Assembly: GCF_000355695.1 (NCBI RefSeq)
Contig: NC_020891.1
Coordinates: forward strand, 2,790,001 to 2,854,000
Length of the DNA stretch: 64,000 nt
Reading direction: 5' to 3'
Source: Clavibacter nebraskensis NCPPB 2581
Lineage (GTDB): Bacteria > Actinomycetota > Actinomycetes > Actinomycetales > Microbacteriaceae
Shown here: positions 1 to 8,431 of the stretch, in pieces
How the letters are laid out: the number at the start of each line of letters is the position of its first letter
Numbering within the stretch: the stretch's first letter is position 1
Notes under the pieces: model-generated
What the model was told of the DNA's origin: nothing
Databases searched by the model: none
Seen by the model: the letters and a program-made list of their open reading frames with translations, nothing else
Program-made: the position numbers and the translations under genes

Positions 1-1710
1 CTGCTGCCGCACATGGGCGAGCTCGCCGACGGCCTCCTCGCCGACTGGCGCACCGCCCGGCCCGACGTGGTGCACAGCCACTTCTGGATGTCCGGGGTCG
101 CCGCGCTCGACGCCGCCGCGCGCCTCGCGTCCTCCCCCGTGGGCGCCGCCGCGGCCCCGCCGGTGCTGCACACCTTCCACGCGCTCGGATCCGTGAAGCG
201 CCGCCACCTCGGCGCCGAGGACACCAGCCCCGCCGCGCGCGCCGAGCTCGAGCCCGGGGTCGGCCGCCGCGCCGACGCCGTCATCGCCACCTGCTCCGAC
301 GAGGCCGCCGAGCTCGTGCGCGCGGGCGTCGACGCGGCCCGCATCACGGTGATCCCGTGCGGCGTCGACATCGAGCACTTCACGCCGCGCGCGGACGACG
401 ACGATGCCGCCGGCCCGATGCGCGTCATGGTCGTCGGCCGCCTGGTGCCGCGCAAGGGCGTCGACCTCGCGATCGAGGCCGTCGGGATCCTCGCCCGCCG
501 CGGCCACCGCGACGTCGAGCTGGTCGTCGTCGGCGGATCCGGCGACGCCGCGAGCGGAGCCGACGACCCCGAGGCCCGCCGACTCATGGACGCCGCCCGC
601 GCCGCCGGGGTCGCCGACCGCGTGCGCCTGCACGGCCGCGTCTCCCAGGCCGACATGCCCGCCGTGATGCGCACCGCCGACGTCGTGGTGTGCGCGCCCT
701 GGTACGAGCCGTTCGGCATCGTCCCGCTCGAGGCGATGGCCTCCGGCGTGCCCGTCGTCGCGTCCGCGGTCGGCGGCCTCACCGACAGCGTGGTCGACGG
801 CGTGACGGGGATCCTCGTACCGCCGCGCGACCCCGCCGCCATCGCCGACGCCCTCGGGGAGCTCCGCGCGGATCCCGCCCGCCGCCGCCGCCTCGGCCGC
901 GCCGGCCGCGCCCGCATGGAGCACGGCTACGCGTGGTCGACGGTCGCCGCGCGCACCGCCGAGGCGTACCGGGCCGCGATCCAGGCCGCCGCCCCCGACG
1001 ACCTCCCCGCCGACCCGACCGTGGTCGACGCCCACCTCGACGCGCTCGCCCCCGTGCTCGCCGACCTCCGCACGCACGCGCCGCGCCTCACCGCGTGGGG
1101 CCGCGAGATGGCCGACCGCCTCAGCCACGGCGCGCGCCTCATCGCAGCCGGCAACGGCGGATCCGCGGCCGAGGCCCAGCACCTCACGAGCGAGCTGGTG
1201 GGCCGCTTCGATGGCGACCGCCGCCCGTTCTCGGCCATCGCGCTGCACTCGGAGTCGTCCGCGGTCACGGCCATCGGCAACGACTACGGCTTCGACGAGG
1301 TCTTCGCCCGGCAGGTGCACGCGCACGCGAGATCCGGCGACATCGTCGTGCTGCTCTCCACGAGCGGCCGCAGCGAGAACCTCCTCCGGGCCGCGGCCGC
1401 CGCGCGCGCCGCCGGTGCGACGACCTGGGCGATGACGGGCCCCGGCCCGAACCCGCTCGTGGAGGCGTGCGACGAGTCCCTAGCGCTCGACGGGCCGTCG
1501 GCCAACGTGCAGGAGGCGCAGCTCGTCGCCGTGCACGCGATCTGCCGATCGTTCGAGAGCCGGCTGCAGGCGAACGACCGGGCCGCCGCCCGCGCGTCCG
1601 CGACGACGGCCGCCGCGACCCTGTCGGCCTCGGCCGCCGCATCCGCGTCCGTCCCCGTGACCGTCGCGCCCGCGTCCACCACGACCGCGCCCGCGGAGGT
1701 GCCGGCATGA
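1..1710 (+). CDS. GT4 glycosyltransferase fused to GmhA-like SIS isomerase (5' partial)
   Basis: The frame is open from base 1, so the true start lies upstream; 569 residues are visible. The first ~330 are a GT-B retaining glycosyltransferase (GT4): the nucleotide-sugar half opens with VVGRLVPRKG and carries the E-x7-E signature in PFGIVPLEAMASG. From about residue 335 (counting from the ATG at 13) a SIS domain follows, with AGNGGSAAEAQH and LSTSGRSENL, as in sedoheptulose-7-phosphate isomerase (GmhA), which makes D-glycero-manno-heptose 7-phosphate. A low-complexity Ala/Ser/Thr tail ends it. The stop overlaps the HldE start by 4 bases (ATGA), so the two are translationally coupled. The fusion is unusual because GmhA normally stands alone. 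Which sugar the GT transfers cannot be read from sequence. Confidence 0.88.
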   Translation: MLPHMGELADGLLADWRTARPDVVHSHFWMSGVAALDAAARLASSPVGAAAAPPVLHTFHALGSVKRRHLGAEDTSPAARAELEPGVGRRADAVIATCSDEAAELVRAGVDAARITVIPCGVDIEHFTPRADDDDAAGPMRVMVVGRLVPRKGVDLAIEAVGILARRGHRDVELVVVGGSGDAASGADDPEARRLMDAARAAGVADRVRLHGRVSQADMPAVMRTADVVVCAPWYEPFGIVPLEAMASGVPVVASAVGGLTDSVVDGVTGILVPPRDPAAIADALGELRADPARRRRLGRAGRARMEHGYAWSTVAARTAEAYRAAIQAAAPDDLPADPTVVDAHLDALAPVLADLRTHAPRLTAWGREMADRLSHGARLIAAGNGGSAAEAQHLTSELVGRFDGDRRPFSAIALHSESSAVTAIGNDYGFDEVFARQVHAHARSGDIVVLLSTSGRSENLLRAAAAARAAGATTWAMTGPGPNPLVEACDESLALDGPSANVQEAQLVAVHAICRSFESRLQANDRAAARASATTAAATLSASAAASASVPVTVAPASTTTAPAEVPA

Positions 1711-3089
1711 GGATCGTCGTGGTCGGCGACGTGCTGCTCGACGTCGACATGACCGGTGCCGCGCACCGCCTCAGCCCCGACGCGCCCGTGCCGGTGATCG
1801 AGGTCGAGGAGTCGCTGCCCCGCGCGGGCGGCGCCGGCCTCGTCGCGACGATGCTCGCGCGCGACGGGCACGACGTGCGCCTCGTCACCGTGCTGTCCGA
1901 CGACCGCCACTCCGCGACGCTGCGCGCCTGCCTCGACCGGATCGAGGTGGTCGCCGGCCCGTCCGGCGCGCCCACGCCCGTGAAGACCCGCGTCCGCGCC
2001 GACGGCCACGCCATCGCCCGCATCGACGAGGGCTGCGCCCCGCCGCCCATGCCCGCCGCGACCGACGAGATGCTCGACGCGATCGCCACGGCCGACGCCA
2101 TCGTCGTCGCCGACTACGGCCGCGGCGTCACGCGCGACCCCCGTCTCCGCGCGGCCCTCGACGCGCGCGCCGCCCAGGTGCCGCTCGTGTGGGATCCGCA
2201 CCCCGCGGGCGAGCCGCCCGTCCCGAACACCGCGCTCGCCACCCCGAACCTCGCCGAGGCGCGCGCGTTCTCCGGGCTAGCCGGGCGCGACGTGTCCGCG
2301 GCCGCCGACGCCGCCCGTCTGCTCCAGGAGCGGTGGGGCGTCACCACGGTCGCCGTCACCATGAGCGAGCGCGGCGCCCTGCTCGTCTCGGCGCCCGCGT
2401 CGGGCGCGGCCGGCGGATCCATGCCCGTCGTCGTCCCCGCCCCGCTCGTCGCGACCGGCGACCCGTGCGGGGCCGGCGACCGCCTGGCCGCCACGGCCCT
2501 CGCGGCGCTGGCCGCGGGATCCCCCGTCGAGGACGCCGTGCGCGACGCCGTCGCCTCCGCGGCCGAGTACGTGGATGCGGGCGGCGTCGCCACCCTCGTC
2601 GGCCCGCCCGCGGCGCGCCCCATCGGCGGCCACGCGGCGAGCGCCCTCCAGGTGGTCCGCGCGACCCGCGCCGCCGGCGGCACCGTCGTCGCGACGGGCG
2701 GCTGCTTCGACCTCGTGCACGCCGGCCACGCCCGCACGCTCGCCGCTGCCCGCGCGCTCGGCGACTGCCTCGTCGTGCTCCTCAACTCGGACGACTCGGT
2801 GCGCCGCCTCAAGGGACCCGAGCGCCCGATCATGACCGAGGAGGACCGCGTGGACCTCCTCATGTCGCTCGGGGTGGTGGATGCGGTCGTGCTCTTCTCC
2901 GAGGACACCCCCGAGGAGGCGCTGCGCTCCATCAAGCCCGACCTCTGGGTCAAGGGCGGCGACTACCGCGCCGAGGACCTCCCCGAGTCGGCGGTCATCG
3001 CCGAGTGGGGCGGCCAGGCCGTGACCGTGCCCTACCATCCGGGCCGCTCCACCACGAAGCTCGCCGGCGCCCTCGCGCGCGTCGGCTGA
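1707..3089 (+). CDS. hldE: Bifunctional heptose-7-phosphate kinase / heptose-1-phosphate nucleotidyltransferase (HldE-like)
   Basis: 460 residues, the usual HldE size. The N-terminal ~310 residues are a PfkB/ribokinase-fold kinase (VVVGDVLLDVDM at the start, GAGDR anion-hole loop) that would phosphorylate heptose 7-phosphate at C1. From about residue 325 a cytidylyltransferase-like domain follows, with GCFDLVHAGH (HxGH nucleotide site) and LLNSDDSVRRLKG, adding the nucleotide. The start ATG overlaps the stop of the GT-GmhA gene and has a GGAGGT site 6 bases upstream. In the classical pathway a GmhB phosphatase acts between the two HldE steps; none is visible nearby, but the operon continues off the left edge. 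A second HldE lies at 18781. Nucleotide specificity (ADP or GDP) is not readable. Confidence 0.88.
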   Translation: MRIVVVGDVLLDVDMTGAAHRLSPDAPVPVIEVEESLPRAGGAGLVATMLARDGHDVRLVTVLSDDRHSATLRACLDRIEVVAGPSGAPTPVKTRVRADGHAIARIDEGCAPPPMPAATDEMLDAIATADAIVVADYGRGVTRDPRLRAALDARAAQVPLVWDPHPAGEPPVPNTALATPNLAEARAFSGLAGRDVSAAADAARLLQERWGVTTVAVTMSERGALLVSAPASGAAGGSMPVVVPAPLVATGDPCGAGDRLAATALAALAAGSPVEDAVRDAVASAAEYVDAGGVATLVGPPAARPIGGHAASALQVVRATRAAGGTVVATGGCFDLVHAGHARTLAAARALGDCLVVLLNSDDSVRRLKGPERPIMTEEDRVDLLMSLGVVDAVVLFSEDTPEEALRSIKPDLWVKGGDYRAEDLPESAVIAEWGGQAVTVPYHPGRSTTKLAGALARVG

Positions 3090-3162
3090 GCCCCCTGATC
3101 CGCACGACTCCCCCGCACCACCGCGCCCACCCGGCGCGATCCGCTCCACGGAAGGAACACCC

Positions 3163-3867
3163 ATGACCGACTCCCCCCGCCCCAGCACCGGCCGCGTCCT
3201 CATCACCGGAGGCGCGTCCGGGCTCGGCGCCGCGGTCGCGCAGGCGGTCCTCGCTGCCGGCGGCGAGCCCATCGTGCTCGACCTCGACACCTCGAGCGTC
3301 ACCGGCATGGAGGCGCACCGCATCGACGTCTCCGACACCCGCGCCACCGAGGCGCTCGTGACGGAGATCGCGCAGAAGCACGGCGGCCTCGACGCCGTCG
3401 TGACCGCCGCGGGCATCGACCGCTGCGGCCGCCTCGTCGACGTCGCCCCCACCGAGTGGGAGAAGGTCATCGGCGTGAACCTCATGGGCACCGTCGCCGT
3501 CGTCCGCGCGGCGCTGCCGTTCCTCACCGAGTCGCACGGCCGCGTCGTCACCGTCGCGTCGTCGCTCGCCATCAAGGCCGTCTCCGACGCCACCGCCTAC
3601 TGCGCCTCGAAGTTCGGCGTGCTCGGCTTCACGCGAGCCCTCGCCGCCGAGACGAAGGGCGAGGTCGGCGTGACCACGCTGATCCCCTCCGGCATGAAGA
3701 CGCACTTCTTCGACGACCGCAACCCGAAGTACAAGCCCGGCTCCGACGCGAACCTCAACGACCCGGCCGCCGTCGCCGACTCGGTGATGTTCATCCTCGG
3801 CCAGCCGCGCGGCTGCGAGATCCGCGAGCTCGTCATCACGCACGAGCTCGAGGACAGCTGGCCGTGA
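3163..3867 (+). CDS. Short-chain dehydrogenase/reductase
   Basis: 234 residues, a classical SDR. The N-terminal Rossmann motif is TGGASGLGA, the catalytic Tyr/Lys motif is YCASK, and the serine lies in VTVASSLAIK. A GGAAGG ribosome site precedes the ATG. The gene follows HldE by 73 bases on the same strand and ends just before a strong terminator, so it is probably the last gene of the heptose/glycan operon. It might modify a nucleotide sugar, for example by C-6 deoxygenation or epimerisation, but that rests on position alone. The fold is certain; the substrate is unknown. Confidence 0.85.
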   Translation: MTDSPRPSTGRVLITGGASGLGAAVAQAVLAAGGEPIVLDLDTSSVTGMEAHRIDVSDTRATEALVTEIAQKHGGLDAVVTAAGIDRCGRLVDVAPTEWEKVIGVNLMGTVAVVRAALPFLTESHGRVVTVASSLAIKAVSDATAYCASKFGVLGFTRALAAETKGEVGVTTLIPSGMKTHFFDDRNPKYKPGSDANLNDPAAVADSVMFILGQPRGCEIRELVITHELEDSWP

Positions 3868-3900
3868 GTCGCGGCTGATCCGCGCCACGCGCGCACGAGA

Positions 3901-3935
3901 CGAGCCCGGCCCCGCATCGCGCGGGGCCGGGCTCG
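3901..3935. terminator. Bidirectional hairpin terminator
   Basis: A perfect 15-bp inverted repeat (CGAGCCCGGCCCCGC and its complement) with a 5-base loop lies between the convergent SDR gene and the broken membrane gene. No U-tract is obvious, as is common in high-GC actinobacteria. Confidence 0.8.
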
Positions 3936-3952
3936 TGTCATGCGCCCCGGGG

Positions 3953-4260
3953 TCAGCGGGTCGCGATGCCGGTCATGACCTGCACGGCGACGTTGATCAC
4001 CACGATGAGCGCCATCCCCACGATGAGCGCCATCCCCGTGATCGGCGCCCACGCGGCCGGCACGCGCGGGTGCGGCAGACCACGGCGGCGACGGTCGACA
4101 GCACGAGCACCGCGATGGTCCCGACGACCCAGAGTCGTGAAGCCGCCTGATCGAGGGAGAAGTCGCACGCTCCCGAGACCCCGCAGCCGTCCGGCAGCCA
4201 GCTCACGAGCACCATGGCGACCAGCCCCGCGAAGCCGAGCACCCTTTCGACGACGATCAT
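3953..4260 (-). pseudogene. Small three-TM membrane protein, apparent frameshift
   Basis: Reading starts at ATG 4260 (MIVVERVLGF) and gives two hydrophobic segments, GFAGLVAMVLVSWL and LWVVGTIAVLVLSTVAAVV. After about codon 61 this frame becomes arginine-rich and non-membrane. The neighbouring frame takes over at that point with PRVPAAWAPITGMALIVGM and a third hydrophobic stretch ending in VQVMTGIATR. A single-base change near 4075-4090 would rejoin a protein of about 100 residues with three TM segments. It is either a recent frameshift or a sequence error. The third TM also carries an 18-bp in-frame tandem duplication (GMALIV twice). Function is unknown; I know no named family for it. Confidence 0.6.
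4002..4037. repeat. Perfect 18-bp tandem duplication
   Basis: The unit ACGATGAGCGCCATCCCC occurs twice back to back inside the broken membrane gene, duplicating six residues (GMALIV) of its last transmembrane helix. This looks like slippage. Confidence 0.85.
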
Positions 4261-4470
4261 GGTGCCCTCCGTCGGGGTCGGGGCCCGCACGTCCGGGGGT
4301 GTGCGTGACGGTACCGACCCGCGGCCCGGCGCGGAGGGCCGTGCGGCGCAGGCGCCCCGACGCACCCGACCGTCCCCTGACCGTCCGGCCGTGAGCGGAC
4401 ATCGGCCACGGTGCCCGGGGGAGCGTCGGATAGCTTCCAGGGAGCGGACATCCGCAGAAACCTGGATACA

Positions 4471-5478
4471 ATGCAGCACCACCGTCACCCCATCCGCACC
4501 GCGACCACCCTCGTCCTGGGTCTCGCCCTCACCGCCGGGATCCTCACCGCAGCATCCCCCGCCAGCGCCGCCACCACCGGCCCGGCCCCGACCGTCGCGA
4601 GCGGCGCTCCGACCGTCTCCGACGCGCGGCTCCGCTTCGGCGTCGCCACCCCCGGCGGCCCGACCGACACCGGCGAGCTCGACGCCGTAGCCCAGCAGGT
4701 CGGCGAGGACCCGAGCATCGTGCTCGCGTACGCCGACTTCACGCAGGCGCCGCCCATCGCGGCCCTCGACTCGGTCGCGGCGCGCGGTGCCGAGACGCTC
4801 CTCACGTGGGAGCCGTGGACGGCCGGCGCCGGCGTGGATCAGCCCACGTTCACGAACGCGAGCATCGCCGCGGGCGACCACGACGCCTACATCCGCGAGT
4901 GGGGCGCCGCCCTGGCGAAGTGGGGCGGACCCGTCTCCCTCCGCTACGCGCACGAGATGAACGGCGACTGGTACCCGTGGGCCGACGGCGTCAACGGCAA
5001 CGCGCCGGGCTCCTACGCCGCCGCATTCCGGCACGTGCACGACGTCGTCGTGGGCGCCGGCGCGACCAACGTGCGCTGGGTGTGGACGCCGAACGTGCCG
5101 TACACCGGATCCACCGCCCTCGCGGGGCTCTACCCGGGCGCCGGCTACGTCGACGTCGTCGGCCTCGACGGCTACAACTGGGGCTCCGTCGCCGGCCAGA
5201 GCTGGACCGCGCCGAGCGACCTATTCGGCGCCGGTCTCGAGCAGCTGCGCGCCATCGCGCCGGGGAAGCCGATCGTCATCGCGGAGACCGCATCCTCCGA
5301 GGTCGGCGGATCCAAGGCCCAGTGGGACGGCGAGCTCGTCTCCTTCCTGCAGGCCCAGACCGACGTCGTCGCCTTCGTCTGGTTCGACATGGACAAGGAG
5401 GCGGACTGGCGCATCGGCAGCTCCGCGTCGTCCGCCACCGCCATCCACGACGCGCTCGCCGCCCGTCGCCTCCAGTAG
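4471..5478 (+). CDS. Secreted GH26-like glycoside hydrolase (beta-mannanase type)
   Basis: 335 residues with a Sec signal peptide (basic start, hydrophobic VLGLALTAGILTAA, cleavage after ASPASA). The mature protein is a (beta/alpha)8 clan-A hydrolase resembling GH26. The likely acid/base is Glu162 in AHEMNGDWYPW and the likely nucleophile is Glu272 in IVIAETASSE; the motif WVWTPNVPY lies between them. GH26 members cleave beta-mannan or related beta-glucans; the exact polymer is not readable. The ATG at 4471 was chosen because it gives the signal peptide directly, although no good ribosome site precedes it. It is paralogous to the next gene, which has the same catalytic module. Confidence 0.85.
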   Translation: MQHHRHPIRTATTLVLGLALTAGILTAASPASAATTGPAPTVASGAPTVSDARLRFGVATPGGPTDTGELDAVAQQVGEDPSIVLAYADFTQAPPIAALDSVAARGAETLLTWEPWTAGAGVDQPTFTNASIAAGDHDAYIREWGAALAKWGGPVSLRYAHEMNGDWYPWADGVNGNAPGSYAAAFRHVHDVVVGAGATNVRWVWTPNVPYTGSTALAGLYPGAGYVDVVGLDGYNWGSVAGQSWTAPSDLFGAGLEQLRAIAPGKPIVIAETASSEVGGSKAQWDGELVSFLQAQTDVVAFVWFDMDKEADWRIGSSASSATAIHDALAARRLQ

Positions 5479-5491
5479 CCGCTCAGCCCCC

Positions 5492-5569
5492 TCCATCGGA
5501 TCCCGTCGCTCGGCGGACATCCGATGGACGGAGGGCCACGAAGAACATACGATCGCATACATCCATCGG
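5492..5569. promoter_or_regulatory. TCCATCGG repeats between the two GH26-like genes
   Basis: TCCATCGGA (5492-5500) and its complement TCCGATGGA (5520-5528) form a 9-bp inverted repeat with a 19-base spacer. A third copy, TCCATCGG (5562-5569), sits just before the ribosome site of the second gene. The second arm overlaps CGGACATCCG (5514-5523), which also occurs at 4445-4454, 17 bases before the first gene's start. Reading these as regulator sites is inference; the inverted repeat could instead be a weak terminator. Confidence 0.4.
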
Positions 5570-5587
5570 GGGAAGGACCCTACAGCC

Positions 5588-6973
5588 ATGCCCACTCGCC
5601 GCCGTCTCAAATGCGCCGTCGTCACCGCCGTCGCACCGGCAGTCGTGACAGCCACCGTGCTCGTCGCTCCCGCGGCCGGCGCCCGCGCCGCCTCGGCGCA
5701 GGCCGCACCCACGGCCCCCGCCGCGACCGTCCTCTCCGTCGCCTCCGGCCCGGTCGGCACGCCCGTCACCGTCACCGGCACGGGCTTCCCCGCGAAGAAG
5801 GCCGCGGTCGTCGCCGTCGGTTCGACCACGAAGCGCATCACGACCACCGCCACGGGCCGCTTCACGACCGCGATCACCATCCCCCGCACCTCGCTCTCCA
5901 CCATCCGGATCACCGCGACGGCCGGCACCCGCTCGGCCGGGGCCCCCTTCACCGTCACCACGGCCAAGTCGAACGGATCCGCCCGCCTGGGCGCGTCCGC
6001 CCCGGCCCCCACCACGACCCCGGCGCCCGCTCCTACGGGCGCGCCCACCTCCACCGCCGCTCCCGCCCCGGCGACCTCCTCGCCCGCGCCCGCCGCATCC
6101 GCCGCCCCCGCCATCAGCTCCGCCCGCCTGCGCCTCGGCCTCTCGACCCCCGGCGGGCCGACGGCGAACGGCGAGCTCGACGCGGCGTCGACGACGCTCG
6201 GCGAGAGCCCCTCCATCGTGATGAGCCACGTCGACTTCACCCACCCGGCGCCCATCGCCGGGCTCCGGAGCGTGGCCGCGCGCGGCGCCGACAGCCTCAT
6301 CACGTGGGAGCCGTGGCAGGGCGGCGCGGGCGTCGACCAGCCCGCCTACGCGAACGCGCGCATCGTCGCCGGCGACTACGACTCGTACATCCGCTCGTGG
6401 GGCGCCGACCTCGCGAAGTACGGCCAGCCCGTCTACCTGCGCTTCGGCCACGAGATGAACGGCAACTGGTACCCGTGGTCCGACGGCGTCAACGGCAACG
6501 CGTCCGGCTCCTACGTGCAGGCGTGGAAGCACGTGCACGACCTCGTCGCCGCGCAGGGGGCCACGAACGTGAAGTGGGTGTGGAGCCCGAACGTGCCGTA
6601 CCCGGGATCCACCGACCTCGCCTCCCTCTACCCCGGCGCCGACCAGGTCGACGTCGTCGCGCTCGACGGCTACAACTGGGGCGCCGTGCCCGGCCAGCGC
6701 TGGACCGCGCCCGCCGACCTCTTCGGCCCCGGAATGGCGCAGCTGCGCGCCGTCGCACCCGGGAAGCCGCTCATCATCGGCGAGGTGGCGTCGGGCGAGA
6801 CCGGCGGATCCAAGGCCGACTGGGACCGCGACCTCGTCGCGTACCTCCAGTCGCAGCCCGACGTGCTCGGCTTCGTGTGGTTCGACTTCAAGAAGGAGGA
6901 GGACTGGCGGATCGACAGCTCGGCCGCCTCCGCCACCGCCCTCCGCGACGCGCTCGCCCTGCGGCGCGGCTGA
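5588..6973 (+). CDS. Secreted GH26-like hydrolase with N-terminal IPT/TIG-like domain
   Basis: 461 residues. A signal peptide (~1-38) leads into a ~85-residue beta-sandwich-like region (VLSVASGPVGTPVTVTGTGF) that resembles an IPT/TIG or cell-wall accessory domain. A Pro/Ala/Thr linker (~135-175) then joins the catalytic module (~178-461). Likely catalytic residues are Glu289 in GHEMNGNWYPW and Glu399 in IIGEVASGE. The catalytic half is closely similar to the upstream gene, indicating tandem duplication with gain or loss of the accessory domain. A GGGGGAAGGA ribosome site precedes the ATG. It probably degrades a plant cell-wall beta-mannan or glucan outside the cell. Confidence 0.86.
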   Translation: MPTRRRLKCAVVTAVAPAVVTATVLVAPAAGARAASAQAAPTAPAATVLSVASGPVGTPVTVTGTGFPAKKAAVVAVGSTTKRITTTATGRFTTAITIPRTSLSTIRITATAGTRSAGAPFTVTTAKSNGSARLGASAPAPTTTPAPAPTGAPTSTAAPAPATSSPAPAASAAPAISSARLRLGLSTPGGPTANGELDAASTTLGESPSIVMSHVDFTHPAPIAGLRSVAARGADSLITWEPWQGGAGVDQPAYANARIVAGDYDSYIRSWGADLAKYGQPVYLRFGHEMNGNWYPWSDGVNGNASGSYVQAWKHVHDLVAAQGATNVKWVWSPNVPYPGSTDLASLYPGADQVDVVALDGYNWGAVPGQRWTAPADLFGPGMAQLRAVAPGKPLIIGEVASGETGGSKADWDRDLVAYLQSQPDVLGFVWFDFKKEEDWRIDSSAASATALRDALALRRG

Positions 6974-7100
6974 TCCCGCGCGTCGGGGTCGCGCACAGTC
7001 GCCGTGTAGCTCGCGCAGGGGCGCCACGTGGAATGCACGACCTACGATCTGAGATGCGCCCTGGAGACCCGACGGCGGCGCGCACGATGAGGAGGCGCTG

Positions 7101-8411
7101 GTGACCCGAGCCCACCGGCGGCGCGAGACCGCGATCGCCCTCGCCGCCGTGCTCGTCGGCCTCGTGATCCTGCCTGCCCCGCCCGGATCCGGCGTCGAGG
7201 GGGGCTTCGCGCAGATCGACCGCTACGCCGCCCTCACCTCGTCGCAGGCCCAGCGGATGATCCAGGCGCACCCGGCCCTCGAGCTGCAGGTGATGGACGC
7301 GTCGCCCGAGCGCGTCGTGTCCTGGTGGGCCGCGAAGGACCGGAAGCACCAGCGCGCGCTGATCCGGAATTCGCCGGCGCTCGTCGGCAACCTCGACGGC
7401 GTCGACTACGCCTCGCGCGACGCCGCCAACCGGCGCCAGCTGCGCGCCGAGCTGCGGACGGAGCGGGAGGCCGTCGCCGCCCACCCGGACGACGCCGACG
7501 CGCGGGACCGCCTCACCGCGCTCACCGCGATCCGCGACGCGCTCAAGCCGGCGGCCCGCGCGGGCGGGCACGCCGAGCCGCGGCGCTGGCTCGTGTCGCT
7601 CAGCCACCGGGATCCGCCGCTCGCCGCCATCACGGTCGGCGACCTCGACACCGCCCGCCAGGTCACCTTCACGGTGCCGGGCATGGGCACCTACACCGAC
7701 GACATGCAGCTCTGGACCGAGACCGCGCAGAACGTGTTCGACGCGCAGGCCGCGGTCGGCGCCCCGGCCGCGCACGCCGTCGTCGCCTGGATCGGCTACC
7801 GCACGCCGCCGCCCGGCGTCGACGCGACGCTCGGCGACTACGCGGAGCGCGGCGCCCCGCTGCTGGCGAGCGAGATCCAGGGTCTGCAGGCGGCCCGGCA
7901 CGGCGGCGACCTCGCGAGCGTGAACGTCATCGCGCACTCGTACGGATCCACCATGGCCGCCGACGCCCTCGCCGCCCGCGACCTCGGCGTCGACTCCTTC
8001 GTCATGCTCGGCTCGGCGGGCGTCGAGGACGGCATCGCGAACGCCCGCCAGCTGCACGCCCGCCACGTCTACGCGGGCGAGGCGGCGGACGACGGCGAGG
8101 CGGTGTGGGGCCGTCTCTCCCGGCAGGATCCGCGCGCCCCCGGCTTCGGCGCCACGGTCATCTCCGTCGACGGGGATCCGGCGCGCGGCCTCCTGCCCGT
8201 CACCACGCACGCGCCCGTCCTGCACTCGAGGTGGAACGACGACCCGGACTCCCGCGCGTGGACCGCCATCCGCGATCCGGCCCAGCGCGCCGCCGAGTTC
8301 GCCGCGCACGAGAAGACGTACGGCTACCTCGACGCGGGCACGGAGTCGCTCCGGAACGCGGCCATCGCGACGACGCCGCACGCGACGGCGCGGCTCGACG
8401 CGGCGGGCTGA
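7101..8411 (+). CDS. Secreted or anchored alpha/beta hydrolase (DUF1023-like)
   Basis: 436 residues starting at GTG 7101 after a GAGGAGG ribosome site. The N-terminus has basic residues then a hydrophobic stretch (AIALAAVLVGLVILPAPPG), a signal peptide or anchor. The C-terminal half is an alpha/beta hydrolase of the actinobacterial DUF1023 type: nucleophile elbow AHSYGS with Ser280, preceded by NVIAH. The middle (FTVPGMGTYTDDM) is typical of this family. Members are secreted serine hydrolases of unknown natural substrate. It follows the GH26 pair on the same strand after ~130 bases, probably with its own promoter. Confidence 0.8.
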   Translation: MTRAHRRRETAIALAAVLVGLVILPAPPGSGVEGGFAQIDRYAALTSSQAQRMIQAHPALELQVMDASPERVVSWWAAKDRKHQRALIRNSPALVGNLDGVDYASRDAANRRQLRAELRTEREAVAAHPDDADARDRLTALTAIRDALKPAARAGGHAEPRRWLVSLSHRDPPLAAITVGDLDTARQVTFTVPGMGTYTDDMQLWTETAQNVFDAQAAVGAPAAHAVVAWIGYRTPPPGVDATLGDYAERGAPLLASEIQGLQAARHGGDLASVNVIAHSYGSTMAADALAARDLGVDSFVMLGSAGVEDGIANARQLHARHVYAGEAADDGEAVWGRLSRQDPRAPGFGATVISVDGDPARGLLPVTTHAPVLHSRWNDDPDSRAWTAIRDPAQRAAEFAAHEKTYGYLDAGTESLRNAAIATTPHATARLDAAG

Positions 8412-8431
8412 CGCGCCGCCGGTACGCGGGC

